The notes beneath the pieces were generated by a model. That model did not search any database and was not told where the DNA came from. It saw only the letters and a program-made list of their open reading frames with translations. Positions 11,035-19,284 of a DNA stretch of 35,668 nucleotides are shown piece after piece. The DNA comes from an uncultured bacterium (GTDB taxonomy: Bacteria > Cyanobacteriota > Vampirovibrionia > Gastranaerophilales > Gastranaerophilaceae): the NCBI GenBank assembly GCA_947361225.1, contig CANAIK010000014.1:1-35668 (forward strand), read 5' to 3'. A program made the position numbers and the translations under genes. Position 1 is the first letter of the stretch; every line of letters starts with the position of its first letter.

Positions 11035-11958
11035 TTAGGAAAACATTGTATTAAACTTAATATATCTTAAGGCAAGAATCATTGTTGCTATAATTAAAAG
11101 ATTTTTTGTATAATCAAAGTTTTTAAATTTATTCTTAATTAAACTATAAACAAAAACAAAACAAATTGAAAATAGTTCTAAAACGTAGTATAAAACCAGT
11201 TTTGGCTCCATTGAAAAAGGGGTTTGCCATTCTCCGACCCATCTTCTATCGACAAAAATTGAACTTAGAAGAAACTTTACAAAACCAAATCCCCAGGGGT
11301 TAATAAAATAAACCAAAACAGAAGGAATAAGAGCAAAAAAGTACTTTTTATAAGGTTTTTTGTTTAAAAACTCACCCAATCCATATAGAAATATTATTCC
11401 AAGACCATACATTGATCCTCCGTGGATATTAAACCAAAAAAGCATTAGAAGAGGAATTAAGTAAATTATTTTGGAATTATAGTTTTTTCTTGTGTATTCT
11501 AAGATTAAAATTAACAAAGGATAGAAAACTAAAGTAAAATTTTGACACCTTAAATACGCATAAAAACTCATAGCGTGCATAAAGTAGCATAATAGCAAAA
11601 TATAGAAAATTTTATATCGATAATCGAATTTATTTTGTCTTAAACTAATGCACAAATCAACCAGAACAAAAACCAGAAAACAAAGAATCGTTTTTGTCAT
11701 TGTTAAACCAAAAACCGAAAATTTCATTAGAATTATATAAAAAAATGCGCTCGATAACCACTCGTGGTCGTACCAAATGTGGCTTTTAGCAAAAGAAACA
11801 ATATCATAATACATTACAGATCCGGTTTGTGCAACGTGTTTTCCTTGAATCAATCTTGAGAAAAAATCAACATCGATAACGTTTGTTTGAATACAAAAAG
11901 CAAAGCACAAAACAAATAAAATAACATAGAACAATATATTCTCAATTTTTTTAACCAC
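11035..11958 (-). CDS. N-terminal part of frameshifted membrane glycosyltransferase-like gene
   Basis: 307 residues, polytopic, with about eight membrane segments, ending abruptly after LRYIKFNTMFS. The N-terminus carries an acidic loop after the first helix (NVIDVDFFSRLIQGK) and IWYDHEWLSSAFFY, a layout similar to GT-C/PMT-like membrane proteins that use lipid-linked sugars, where an acidic residue in the first periplasmic loop is catalytic. It begins one base after the stop of a polyprenyl-phosphate mannose synthase-like gene, which would supply such a donor. A run of four T at 11043-11040 (minus strand) precedes the stop; one more T would join it in frame to the C-terminal part and give about 515 residues. 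The family assignment is moderate. Confidence 0.75.
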   Translation of the reverse strand: MVKKIENILFYVILFVLCFAFCIQTNVIDVDFFSRLIQGKHVAQTGSVMYYDIVSFAKSHIWYDHEWLSSAFFYIILMKFSVFGLTMTKTILCFLVFVLVDLCISLRQNKFDYRYKIFYILLLCYFMHAMSFYAYLRCQNFTLVFYPLLILILEYTRKNYNSKIIYLIPLLMLFWFNIHGGSMYGLGIIFLYGLGEFLNKKPYKKYFFALIPSVLVYFINPWGFGFVKFLLSSIFVDRRWVGEWQTPFSMEPKLVLYYVLELFSICFVFVYSLIKNKFKNFDYTKNLLIIATMILALRYIKFNTMFS

Positions 11959-11959
11959 A

Positions 11960-12664
11960 TTAACTCCTAAATTTTAATTTAATAATATTAACTAAAGCTT
12001 CAAAAAAAATCGTCTTACTCATTTTTGATTTACCTTTTGTTCGATTCTCAAAAACAATAGGAAATTCCTCGATTTTCGCTCCCAGTTTATAAGCTTTATA
12101 TTTCATTTCAATTTGAAAACAATATCCACTTGAAATTATACTATCCAAATTAATTCTATCCAAAATTTCTTTCTTCCAACCGTTAAATCCACCGGTCAAG
12201 TCATTAATTTTGCATCCAAGAATAATTTTTGAATAAATTGACCCGCCCTTAGAAATAAAATTCCTTAAAAATCCCCATCCAAGGACTTTTCCTCCTTTAA
12301 TATTACGTGAAGCTATAACAACATCGTTTTGTTTAAGTTTTTCAATAATTAAAGGCAAATACTTGGGATTGTGTGAAAAATCAGCGTCCATTTGAATAAA
12401 AGTGTCGAATCCAAGCTCAAATCCTTTTTTAAATCCATCAATATAAGCGCTTGCAAGTCCAAGTTTTCCTTTTCTTTTAAGTAAATAAATATTTGAAAAT
12501 TTTTCTTTTAACCCTAAAACAACTTCAGCGGTTGAATCCAGGGAAGAATCATCGACAACAAGAATTGAATAATCAACACTTTTAAGTTTATTGTTAATTT
12601 CTACAATTAAATTACCGATGTTCTCAACTTCATTGTATGTTGGAATTATAATTAATGGTTTCAT
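11960..12664 (-). CDS. Dolichyl/polyprenyl-phosphate mannose synthase-like GT2 glycosyltransferase
   Basis: 234-residue GT-A fold enzyme of the DPM1 type, which transfers a sugar (typically mannose from GDP-Man) to polyprenyl phosphate at the inner face of the membrane. Seen: MKPLIIIPTYNEVENI at the N-terminus, VVDDSSLDST (nucleotide-binding Asp pair), IQMDADFSHNP (the metal-binding DxD-type site with the following H-P), ASRNIKGGKVLGWGFLRNFIS, the DLTGGFNGWK stretch and the C-terminal VFENRTKGKSKMS. There is no C-terminal membrane domain, as in short bacterial DPM1 forms. It lies one base before the membrane protein gene it probably serves. A TATAAT box ends six bases before the ATG, and no Shine-Dalgarno is seen. 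Confidence 0.9.
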   Translation of the reverse strand: MKPLIIIPTYNEVENIGNLIVEINNKLKSVDYSILVVDDSSLDSTAEVVLGLKEKFSNIYLLKRKGKLGLASAYIDGFKKGFELGFDTFIQMDADFSHNPKYLPLIIEKLKQNDVVIASRNIKGGKVLGWGFLRNFISKGGSIYSKIILGCKINDLTGGFNGWKKEILDRINLDSIISSGYCFQIEMKYKAYKLGAKIEEFPIVFENRTKGKSKMSKTIFFEALVNIIKLKFRS

Positions 12665-12670
12665 ATTAAA

Positions 12671-12676
12671 ATTATA
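12671..12676 (-). promoter_or_regulatory. -10 box six bases before GT2 start codon
   Basis: On the minus strand TATAAT-TTTAAT-ATG, predicting transcription from the start codon itself. There is no clear -35 and no ribosome-binding site. Confidence 0.4.
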
Positions 12677-12708
12677 TAAAAAAATATTAATTATTAAAAA
12701 TTATGTAA

Positions 12709-12714
12709 TATTAT
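12709..12714 (+). promoter_or_regulatory. -10 box seven bases before sdaAB start codon
   Basis: TATTAT followed by seven bases and the ATG at 12722. It is back to back with the minus-strand GT2 promoter in a 57-base AT-only gap, with no Shine-Dalgarno. Confidence 0.35.
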
Positions 12715-12721
12715 TAATATT

Positions 12722-13381
12722 ATGAATGAAATTTCAATCCTCGATATAATTTCTCCAATAATGGTCGGTCCCTCCAGCTCTCACACGGCAGGTGCAGTTA
12801 GAATCGGGCTTTTGGTTAGAAATATTTACAATAAAAAAATAAAAAAAGTAAAAATAATTCTTTATAATTCCTACGCAAAAACAGGACCCGGTCACGGGAC
12901 CGACAAAGGAATTATAGCCGGACTTTTAGGGTTCAATGTTGATGATACTATAATAAAAGATATCTTTAACACTCCTGAAGCCTCAAAACTTGAATATATT
13001 ATCGATTGGGAAGAAAGTTTTACACGCCATCCTAATAGTGTTGATTTTATTTTTGACGATATGACAATAAGCGCTAAAAGCGTTGGGGGTGGTGAAATTG
13101 AAGTCGATAGAATTAATGATTTCTCTCTTAGTATTAACGGGAAATACAATGTTTTAGTGCTTGTTGTTAAAGATAAACCCTCAACCTTAGCACGTATAGC
13201 TGATATTATTCAAAAAAACGATATTAATATCGCTTCAATCAACTGTGACAGATACGCAAGAGGAAAAAACACAAGTTGTTGCATAGCTCTTGACGGGGAT
13301 ATTAAAAATAGCGCAATTGAGGAAATAAAAAAAGAAATTAACCCTTGTTTAATTAGATACATAAATAAATTAGGTCAATAA
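12722..13381 (+). CDS. sdaAB: L-serine dehydratase, iron-sulfur-dependent, beta subunit
   Basis: 219-residue subunit of the oxygen-sensitive serine dehydratase that converts L-serine to pyruvate and ammonia. Seen: SILDIISPIMVGPSSSHTAGA, the conserved substrate-side motif; GPGHGTDKGIIAGLLG; and a C-terminal ACT domain (about residues 148-215, beginning YNVLVLVVKDKPSTLARIAD) that normally binds serine as a regulator. The stop TAA shares its last base with the ATG of the alpha subunit (TAATG), so translation is coupled. The partner follows directly, confirming the two-subunit form found in Firmicutes-type enzymes. Confidence 0.95.
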   Translation: MNEISILDIISPIMVGPSSSHTAGAVRIGLLVRNIYNKKIKKVKIILYNSYAKTGPGHGTDKGIIAGLLGFNVDDTIIKDIFNTPEASKLEYIIDWEESFTRHPNSVDFIFDDMTISAKSVGGGEIEVDRINDFSLSINGKYNVLVLVVKDKPSTLARIADIIQKNDINIASINCDRYARGKNTSCCIALDGDIKNSAIEEIKKEINPCLIRYINKLGQ

Positions 13382-14280
13382 TGGATATAAAAACATTTCA
13401 AGAATTAAAACAAACAATAAAACAAACCAATAAATCAATCGTGCAAATTGCTTTTGAATTAGAAGAAAATTCCTCGAATTTGAATAAAAATGAGCTTAAA
13501 AAAATTGCGAAAAAAACACTTAAGGCTATGAAAGAGGCAATTTACACAGGACTTAGCGCAAAAAGTGAAACAAACGGCAAAATGGGTGGATTTGATTGCA
13601 ATAAACAAGTTGAATTCTACAAAAATCACCCTTCTGTTTTTGGACGATTATTCGAAAAAATTATTTGCTATGCCCTTGCAACGTCCGAGGAGAACGCAAG
13701 AATGGGAAGAATTGTTGCTTGTCCAACAGCAGGGGCTTGCGGGATAGTTCCTTCTATTCTAATTTCTTGTTTTGAAGAATTTGATATCGATAAAGAAAAA
13801 CAGATAAATTCCTTATTGGTAGCGGGTTTAATCGGAAAAATAATTGCCTATAAAGTAAAACCTGCAGGCGCTACCGCAGGTTGTCAAGCTGAATGCGGGA
13901 CAGCAAGCGCTATGGCAGCAGGAGCAATGGCTTATTTATTTGATTATGATATTGATATAATTATTAATGCAGCCGCTCTTGCAATAAAGAATATTCTTGG
14001 TTTAACCTGTGATCCTGTTAGGGGTTTTGTTGAGGTTCCCTGTATTAAAAGAAATCCTTTTTTAGCTATTCACGCAGCGGTTGCGCTTGAACTTGCAAGT
14101 GCAAAAATCGAATCCGTAATTCCTGCAGACGAAGTTATTGATGCAATGGAGCAAACAGGAGCTTTAATGTCAGCCGATTTAAAAGAGAACTCAAAAGCAG
14201 GGTTGGCAAAAACAAAAACCGCAATTATTATGGATAAATCCTGTTTTACGAAAAAATACTACAGTGAATTGAATGATTAA
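13381..14280 (+). CDS. sdaAA: L-serine dehydratase, iron-sulfur-dependent, alpha subunit
   Basis: 299-residue catalytic subunit carrying the [4Fe-4S] cluster. Conserved cysteine motifs are present: ACPTAGACG, AGCQAECGTASAMAAG, LTCDPVRGFVEVPC; the last two hold three cluster ligands. SAKSETNGKMGG near residues 60-71 is also typical. It is normal in length and co-translated with the beta subunit. No terminator follows at once; the next convincing hairpin is at 14448, and a separate small transcript may lie between. Confidence 0.95.
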   Translation: MDIKTFQELKQTIKQTNKSIVQIAFELEENSSNLNKNELKKIAKKTLKAMKEAIYTGLSAKSETNGKMGGFDCNKQVEFYKNHPSVFGRLFEKIICYALATSEENARMGRIVACPTAGACGIVPSILISCFEEFDIDKEKQINSLLVAGLIGKIIAYKVKPAGATAGCQAECGTASAMAAGAMAYLFDYDIDIIINAAALAIKNILGLTCDPVRGFVEVPCIKRNPFLAIHAAVALELASAKIESVIPADEVIDAMEQTGALMSADLKENSKAGLAKTKTAIIMDKSCFTKKYYSELND

Positions 14281-14381
14281 GTTTTGTTAAGCTAAATTTT
14301 TAAATAATAGCAATTTTTATCCAAAATTATCCTTTATTAATATGTAAGGGGAAACAATAAAGGACAGTTTTGTAACGGAAT

Positions 14382-14486
14382 TATAATAATAAAATAGAGG
14401 ATAATAAAAAAGATATTTTTACTCTCTCTTGATATCCTCGTGTTTATAAATGTTTGGCTTGAAATGCAATCCAAACATTTTTTTTA
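14382..14486 (+). ncRNA. Candidate small RNA with own promoter and terminator
   Basis: TATAAT at 14382-14387 would start transcription near 14394; a weak AGGACA lies 15 bases upstream of it. The predicted transcript of about 90 bases forms a first hairpin (GAGGATA 14397-14403 with TATCCTC 14433-14439, inner AAAAA/TTTTT) and ends in a rho-independent terminator (14448-14486). No ORF is visible. It could instead be only the 3' untranslated region of sdaAA. I do not recognise the family. Confidence 0.35.
14448..14486 (+). terminator. Rho-independent terminator downstream of sdaAA
   Basis: AAATGTTTGG (14448-14457) pairs perfectly with CCAAACATTT (14471-14480) and is followed by a run of T. It ends the sdaAB-sdaAA transcript or the small RNA before it. 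Confidence 0.85.
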
Positions 14487-14508
14487 TAAAAATTCATCTA
14501 CTCACTTT

Positions 14509-14538
14509 TTGCACAATACAACCCCTCTAATGTTATAT
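14509..14538 (+). promoter_or_regulatory. Promoter for leader RNA upstream of the HD-domain gene
   Basis: TTGCAC (14509-14514), 18-base spacer, and a TGT-extended -10 TTATAT (14533-14538). The predicted start is near 14545, just before the structured leader. Confidence 0.45.
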
Positions 14539-14544
14539 CTTGAT

Positions 14545-14656
14545 AAAAGGGGAATATAGTAAATAATAATAAAAAGGGTGGCAGTTTCCTAGACTGCCAA
14601 GATGCCCTTAAAGAGACATTAACGGCTTTTACTTGTTTAAGTGAGAGCCGTTTTTT
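14545..14656 (+). ncRNA. Structured leader or small RNA ending in a terminator
   Basis: Between the promoter above and the HD-domain gene lies a folded segment. AAGGG (14574-14578) pairs with CCCTT (14605-14609) around an inner hairpin GGCAGT (14580-14585)/ACTGCC (14593-14598). This is followed by AACGGCT (14621-14627)/AGCCGTT (14646-14652) with six T at 14651-14656, a rho-independent terminator. It may be an attenuation leader for the gene starting at 14780 or an independent RNA of about 110 bases. It matches no riboswitch consensus I can recall; the AGGGTGGCA segment recalls the T-box motif but the rest does not. Confidence 0.45.
14621..14656 (+). terminator. Rho-independent terminator before the HD-domain gene
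   Basis: Stem CGGCT/AGCCG extended by ACTT/AAGT across a small internal loop, followed by TTTTTT. It lies about 125 bases before the chosen start of the HD gene, in the position of an attenuator. Confidence 0.75.
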
Positions 14657-14779
14657 AATATGAATAATATCAACAAAAGCAGAATAAGCGTTAGATTAAT
14701 ATTTTTCCACTTGAATCTATTATTTAAAGTAAATTTTTTTAATGTTTTTGTTTTAATAAGAACAAGGAAGTTTTCTATT

Positions 14780-15067
14780 ATGCAAATAAATAATTCGATA
14801 CATAGAACAATTAATTATAAAGGTTCGATAAAAACAACCGATACTAAAGATGATAATTTTTCTTTAGAAATAGAAAACAACGAATTAAAAGGACTTGAAA
14901 CAAAAGCAAATGAGAATAAATATCTTTTGGTGCAGAATCGTCATTTTGATAGTAACAAAATTGCATATTTATCAAATCCATCGAACGATAGAAAAATACC
15001 CATAGACAAAGTTTCTTATAGCGAACAAGAAACAAGAAGGCTTTTAGAATTAAGTAACGAACAATGA
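14780..15067 (+). CDS. N-terminal part of HD-domain repeat protein, ended by in-frame TGA
   Basis: 95 residues from the ATG at 14780 (MQINNSIHRTINYKG), chosen because AAGGAAG lies about 9 bases upstream; a frame-extending ATG at 14660 lies directly on the terminator and has no ribosome-binding site. The sequence ends RRLLELSNEQ and a TGA at 15065-15067. The same frame then stays open for 42 codons up to 15194 and on through the whole next gene. The segment around the stop is a copy of a repeat found again about 90 residues later, so this is the front of one interrupted gene of about 1000 residues, not a separate small protein. Confidence 0.6.
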   Translation: MQINNSIHRTINYKGSIKTTDTKDDNFSLEIENNELKGLETKANENKYLLVQNRHFDSNKIAYLSNPSNDRKIPIDKVSYSEQETRRLLELSNEQ

Positions 15068-15193
15068 GATAATTTTATAAAACGAGGATTAAACGCACTT
15101 AATAAAGACAATGAGCCGATTTATGAGCTTGATGCGCAAATAAGACTGGCAAAACTTAACGATGATGAATTTACAAACGTAAAAGAAAGAGGT

Positions 15194-17791
15194 TTGATTA
15201 AAACTTGGAGACATAATTATATATTTAGTGAAAACGATGAATTTTTGGCAAAATTAAACAATGAAGAATATTTATTATGCCAAGATAGACAAATAAACAG
15301 CATTGGCAATTTGTCGTCTCAAACTAAAAAAGAATTATTAGATATGACTCAAGAGCAATTTAGAAGAATTAAGGAAGATATTCTTCCTCGTGTTTATAAA
15401 AACGCAGAATTAAATAATGATTATACCTTTGACAAATCAAATAGTTTTTATAACGAGAATTTCGAATTAGAATACAAAAAAATTTATAATATTAACGATA
15501 ATAACTTTGAATGTTACAAATTTGCTTTATTGGATGAAGAAAGCTACAAAAAGGCTATTGAGTTTATCAATGTTGAATATTTAAAGCAAAATCAGTTTAG
15601 TTATAACGAAATTAAAAAAATAATTAAGCTAAAACCCAAAAAAATCAATTATTTAAAAAATATTTTATTCGACCCGAACCATAGAAAAAAAATTCACTTC
15701 AAAAAAGAAAGCTTGCTTGAATTAATGAATTTAGATTCTAAGAACTTCAATGCAGTTGCAGGATTAAGCGATTATTTAAAAATATCACAAATTGAAGATT
15801 ACCTTAAATTTCACTTAAGAACAAATATTCAATTCAAAGATAATTTAACAAAAAAAGAAAAGGAATTTATTGATAAAATTAATGATTCCTCATTGCCTTA
15901 TAAAACCATTGATATACTTACAAGAAAAACAGTAATGTCGAATTTGGATTATTATAATAAAATAAGTCTTGAAGATAAACTTGAAGAACTGGAAGCACTA
16001 AAAACATTAAAAAGTCGTCTCACCAGATATGAACAAATGAATTTAAATATTGATAATGAAATTGTCAAATTAAATAAATCCATATATGCTACAATGTGTC
16101 CTGTTGATGTTCCCAAGGAAAAAATTATTCAAATGTTTAAAGGATTTTTTGCTAACAACAATCCTTGTTTGGATAATTTATTAAAAACAGCAGATTACGC
16201 TCAATTTGCAAAAACGGGCTTACCTTTAGCATATTCAAGGGAATCCTTTTTAGAGGACTTAAATTCTATTCTAGGTAATATTAGTCAATATAAACGTGAA
16301 ATTATTCTACAAAAACTAAATATATCAACGATTGAAGATTGTGGCAAAATAATAGGATATAATGGAATAATCAATTTACAACAACTGCAAAACGAAGGGA
16401 TTGAAGGGCAAGTTCTTTTAATAGCAAATAAATTTATTAAAGAAAACTCAATTAAAACAGGGGATGTTGAACTGGATAAAGCGCTTAATTCTTTAATTGA
16501 AGGAATACCTGAATTTATTAATATTATAGGAAAAAAACAACATAAAACCCACGATTACACTCTTGATATCCACATTCTAACAACTCTTAAGGAATCAATG
16601 AATCACCCTTGTTATAAAAATCTTACAAACGAAGAAAAATTTTGTTTAAAAATAGCTGCCACATTGCACGATATTGCAAAAGAGGAGAATATTGTTGATA
16701 AAGAACATCCTTATTTATCTGCAATGTATGCAAAAAATATTCTAAGTAAAAATGGCTTAACAATTGATAATTATACCAAAAACAGAATATTTGAACTTAT
16801 AAAAAATCACCACTGGCTTGAGAATTACAATAAAAATATATACACCCCTAAACAAGTAGCTGCGTTATTTAGAAAAAAAGGCGATTTAAAAATTGCCCAA
16901 ATTTTAGCTGCAGCAGACCTAAAGGCAGTTAAAGAAAACGGAAGTTATTTTGAAAGTTATAAAAGTGCGCTAAATAAGGATAAGCAAGCTTTAATTGAAG
17001 ACGAGATAAATAAAATTAATACAACAGGACAACTGTTTTTGCCCAATAAAATTATAAACCCCGAAAAAGTCCCCAAAGTAGAATACAAGGGAAAAATTTA
17101 TCAAATCATTGATTTTACCAAACTTCAAGATAACGAGGATTTATCTAAATTTGGTTTTGAACCCAATTCAACTAAAAAGAACTTAAGATTATTGATTCAT
17201 ATGGTAAATAATGATAATAACTTAAGAAATGTATATTACTTAAAAGATGCAAGCAACGAAGGATTCCTTTGTGCGTCTTATGTTTCAATAGACAAACACC
17301 CGACTTATTATAATTACAACTATGGTGTAAGTTTAGAAACTCATAACGCAAATATTGCCAATGCAACAAAAACAAATCAACATTCCAATGGTAAGAAAAA
17401 GCTTGATGATTTTATTAATTTTATAACCAATGAGGAAAGAAAAGAAATTTATAGATCAACAATTCCTAATTCAATAAAGAATTCACTCAATTTATCAGAC
17501 GATGAGTATTGTTCTTTGTACGAACAAATTCAAAACTACAAATTCATATCTCAATTGGATAATGACAATACAATATCAATCGGTGATAAAACTTTGTCTT
17601 ATAGAGAAATTAAAGACGCAATAATTAACGCCGATGATTCAATAATTGGCGATTTGCACAATGAAACCAATCTTTATACACCTAAAACAAACGCTCTTGT
17701 TGCAAAGGTAAATTCAATAGAGGAAATTCCTCAAGAATTGCTTGATTATGCGCAAGAATACAATCAAACAATTTATGTTCTTGGTGAATAA
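15194..17791 (+). CDS. HD-superfamily phosphohydrolase repeat protein, main part
   Basis: 865 residues in the frame of the preceding fragment. Counting from 15194, the HD metal site is complete: H460 (DIHILTTL), H492-D493 (ATLHDIAKEE), H539-H540 (KNHHWLE) and D575 (AAADLKAV). HD enzymes cleave phosphoesters, often of nucleotides; no substrate can be named. The roughly 430 residues before the HD domain are Lys/Asn/Glu-rich helical repeats, including EYLLCQDR ... LLDMTQEQF, which matches a copy before the TGA. About 280 residues after it hold GFLCASYVSIDKHPTYYNYNYG and a C-terminal YVLGE, which I cannot assign. The start given is a TTG without a proper ribosome-binding site; the next Met is around residue 52, so independent translation is doubtful. 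No signal peptide is seen. Confidence 0.75.
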   Translation: MIKTWRHNYIFSENDEFLAKLNNEEYLLCQDRQINSIGNLSSQTKKELLDMTQEQFRRIKEDILPRVYKNAELNNDYTFDKSNSFYNENFELEYKKIYNINDNNFECYKFALLDEESYKKAIEFINVEYLKQNQFSYNEIKKIIKLKPKKINYLKNILFDPNHRKKIHFKKESLLELMNLDSKNFNAVAGLSDYLKISQIEDYLKFHLRTNIQFKDNLTKKEKEFIDKINDSSLPYKTIDILTRKTVMSNLDYYNKISLEDKLEELEALKTLKSRLTRYEQMNLNIDNEIVKLNKSIYATMCPVDVPKEKIIQMFKGFFANNNPCLDNLLKTADYAQFAKTGLPLAYSRESFLEDLNSILGNISQYKREIILQKLNISTIEDCGKIIGYNGIINLQQLQNEGIEGQVLLIANKFIKENSIKTGDVELDKALNSLIEGIPEFINIIGKKQHKTHDYTLDIHILTTLKESMNHPCYKNLTNEEKFCLKIAATLHDIAKEENIVDKEHPYLSAMYAKNILSKNGLTIDNYTKNRIFELIKNHHWLENYNKNIYTPKQVAALFRKKGDLKIAQILAAADLKAVKENGSYFESYKSALNKDKQALIEDEINKINTTGQLFLPNKIINPEKVPKVEYKGKIYQIIDFTKLQDNEDLSKFGFEPNSTKKNLRLLIHMVNNDNNLRNVYYLKDASNEGFLCASYVSIDKHPTYYNYNYGVSLETHNANIANATKTNQHSNGKKKLDDFINFITNEERKEIYRSTIPNSIKNSLNLSDDEYCSLYEQIQNYKFISQLDNDNTISIGDKTLSYREIKDAIINADDSIIGDLHNETNLYTPKTNALVAKVNSIEEIPQELLDYAQEYNQTIYVLGE

Positions 17792-17793
17792 TT

Positions 17794-19254
17794 TTAATCG
17801 CAAAAAATCTTATTAACTTCTTCTCTATCGTCGAAATGAATTGTTTTATCCGCCAGGATTTGATAGTTTTCGTGACCTTTCCCCGCCAGAATTAAAACGT
17901 CGTTTTTAGTTGAAATATCCTTTAAAAGCTTAATTGCAAGATGTCTGTCAGGTTCAATAAAAACAGTTTTAGGATTAATTAAAGTTAATCCGGATAGAAT
18001 ATCTGTTATTATTTGTTGCGGGTCCTCTTGTCGTGGGTTATCCGAAGTTACAATTATTTTATCACACAACTGCTGGGCAATTTTTCCCATTTTCGGTCTT
18101 TTTGTGCAATCTCTGTTACCGCCGCAACCAAAAAGACAAATTAAATTGCCTTCTTTAGGGGTAAGTTCTCGAGCTGCTCTTAAAATATTCTCTAAACCAT
18201 CCGGAGTGTGTGCATAATCAACTATTACCATAGGATTCGTTTGAACAATTTCAAAACGCCCTGCAACACTTCTTGTGTCCTCCAATGCCGATTTAATTAC
18301 ATTTAAATCCACATTATTAACTATCCCAACGGCAATCGCAGCAAGACAATTGTAAACACTAAACATTCCGTTTAAGTGGAGTTTAAAATTAACAACGCAA
18401 TCTTTATAACAACAATCAAAATTAACCCCGTCAGGCATAAATTCGATATTTTTCGCCATTAAATCGGATTCGTTTTTGACTCCGTAAGTAATTGTGTTAA
18501 CTTCTTTATCAATAACACCAATAAAACGTTGTGCGTATTTATCGTCGTTGTTAATTATCGCAGAATTGCCTTTTTTAAGCCCTTTAAAAAGTTTAGCTTT
18601 AGCATTAAAATAATTATCCATTGTAATATGGTAATCAAGATGATCCTGGGTTAGATTGGTAAAAATTGCGGTTGAAAAATTGCAATTCTTAACCCTTGAT
18701 TGCTCAAGCGCATGGCTTGAAACTTCAGTTATAACGTTTAATACATCTGCTTTTAATATTTTTTGCAAAGTTTCCTGCATTTGAGGAGCCTGAGGGGTTG
18801 TGTGTTTTGCCTCTAAATAATCGTCTTTAGATGACAATTTGTATCCCAAAGTCCCAATTAGAGCGCATTTTTTCCTGTCTTGTTCAAATATTTTTTGAAC
18901 CAAATGGGCAATAGTTGTTTTTCCGTTTGTTCCTGTAACTCCCATTAAATTAAGTTCATAAGAAGGATTATGATAGAAAACCGCAGCCAAATCAGCGATC
19001 GATTCCTGGGTTGACTCCACAATCAGTTGCGGGATTTCAATATTTAAAGGCTTTTCACACATTAGCGCAGTTGCGCCCTTTTCAAAAGCCGCCTGCGCAA
19101 ACTCGTGTCCGTCAACGTGTTCACCTTTGAGACAAACAAAAATCTCGTGTGAGTTAATCGTGTTGGAATTATAGGAAATTCCTTTAATATCAACATCTTT
19201 AAAGTTCAATACTTCTTTTATTTTAATGTTTTTTATAATATTACTTAAATCCAT
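17794..19254 (-). CDS. murE: UDP-MurNAc-tripeptide synthetase, meso-diaminopimelate type
   Basis: 486-residue cytosolic Mur ligase that adds the third stem-peptide residue to UDP-MurNAc-L-Ala-D-Glu with ATP. Seen: the N-terminal UDP-binding domain, the P-loop GVTGTNGKTT, HTTPQAP, TNLTQDHLDYH, VDYAHTPDGLEN, FGCGGNRDCTKRPKMG and, near residue 410, SDNPRQEDP. The DNPR motif is the specificity signature for meso-diaminopimelate, as opposed to lysine enzymes. GAGGA upstream supports the ATG at 19254. It is the last gene of the minus-strand division cluster and converges on the HD gene with a 2-base gap. Confidence 0.96.
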   Translation of the reverse strand: MDLSNIIKNIKIKEVLNFKDVDIKGISYNSNTINSHEIFVCLKGEHVDGHEFAQAAFEKGATALMCEKPLNIEIPQLIVESTQESIADLAAVFYHNPSYELNLMGVTGTNGKTTIAHLVQKIFEQDRKKCALIGTLGYKLSSKDDYLEAKHTTPQAPQMQETLQKILKADVLNVITEVSSHALEQSRVKNCNFSTAIFTNLTQDHLDYHITMDNYFNAKAKLFKGLKKGNSAIINNDDKYAQRFIGVIDKEVNTITYGVKNESDLMAKNIEFMPDGVNFDCCYKDCVVNFKLHLNGMFSVYNCLAAIAVGIVNNVDLNVIKSALEDTRSVAGRFEIVQTNPMVIVDYAHTPDGLENILRAARELTPKEGNLICLFGCGGNRDCTKRPKMGKIAQQLCDKIIVTSDNPRQEDPQQIITDILSGLTLINPKTVFIEPDRHLAIKLLKDISTKNDVLILAGKGHENYQILADKTIHFDDREEVNKIFCD

Positions 19255-19284
19255 AGCATCCTCAATTCTTAATTATATTCTACA

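Noticed and set aside
14571-14660. T-box riboswitch
   Set aside because: AGGGTGGCA resembles the T-box core but the ACCGCG continuation, antiterminator pairing and Stem I are not visible, and the next gene is not an amino-acid gene.
15065-15067. Genome-wide recoding of TGA as an amino acid
   Set aside because: trmL (28768-28770) and lptC (32791-32793) end in TGA at normal protein ends, and tryptophan is written TGG throughout valS, ftsI and others.
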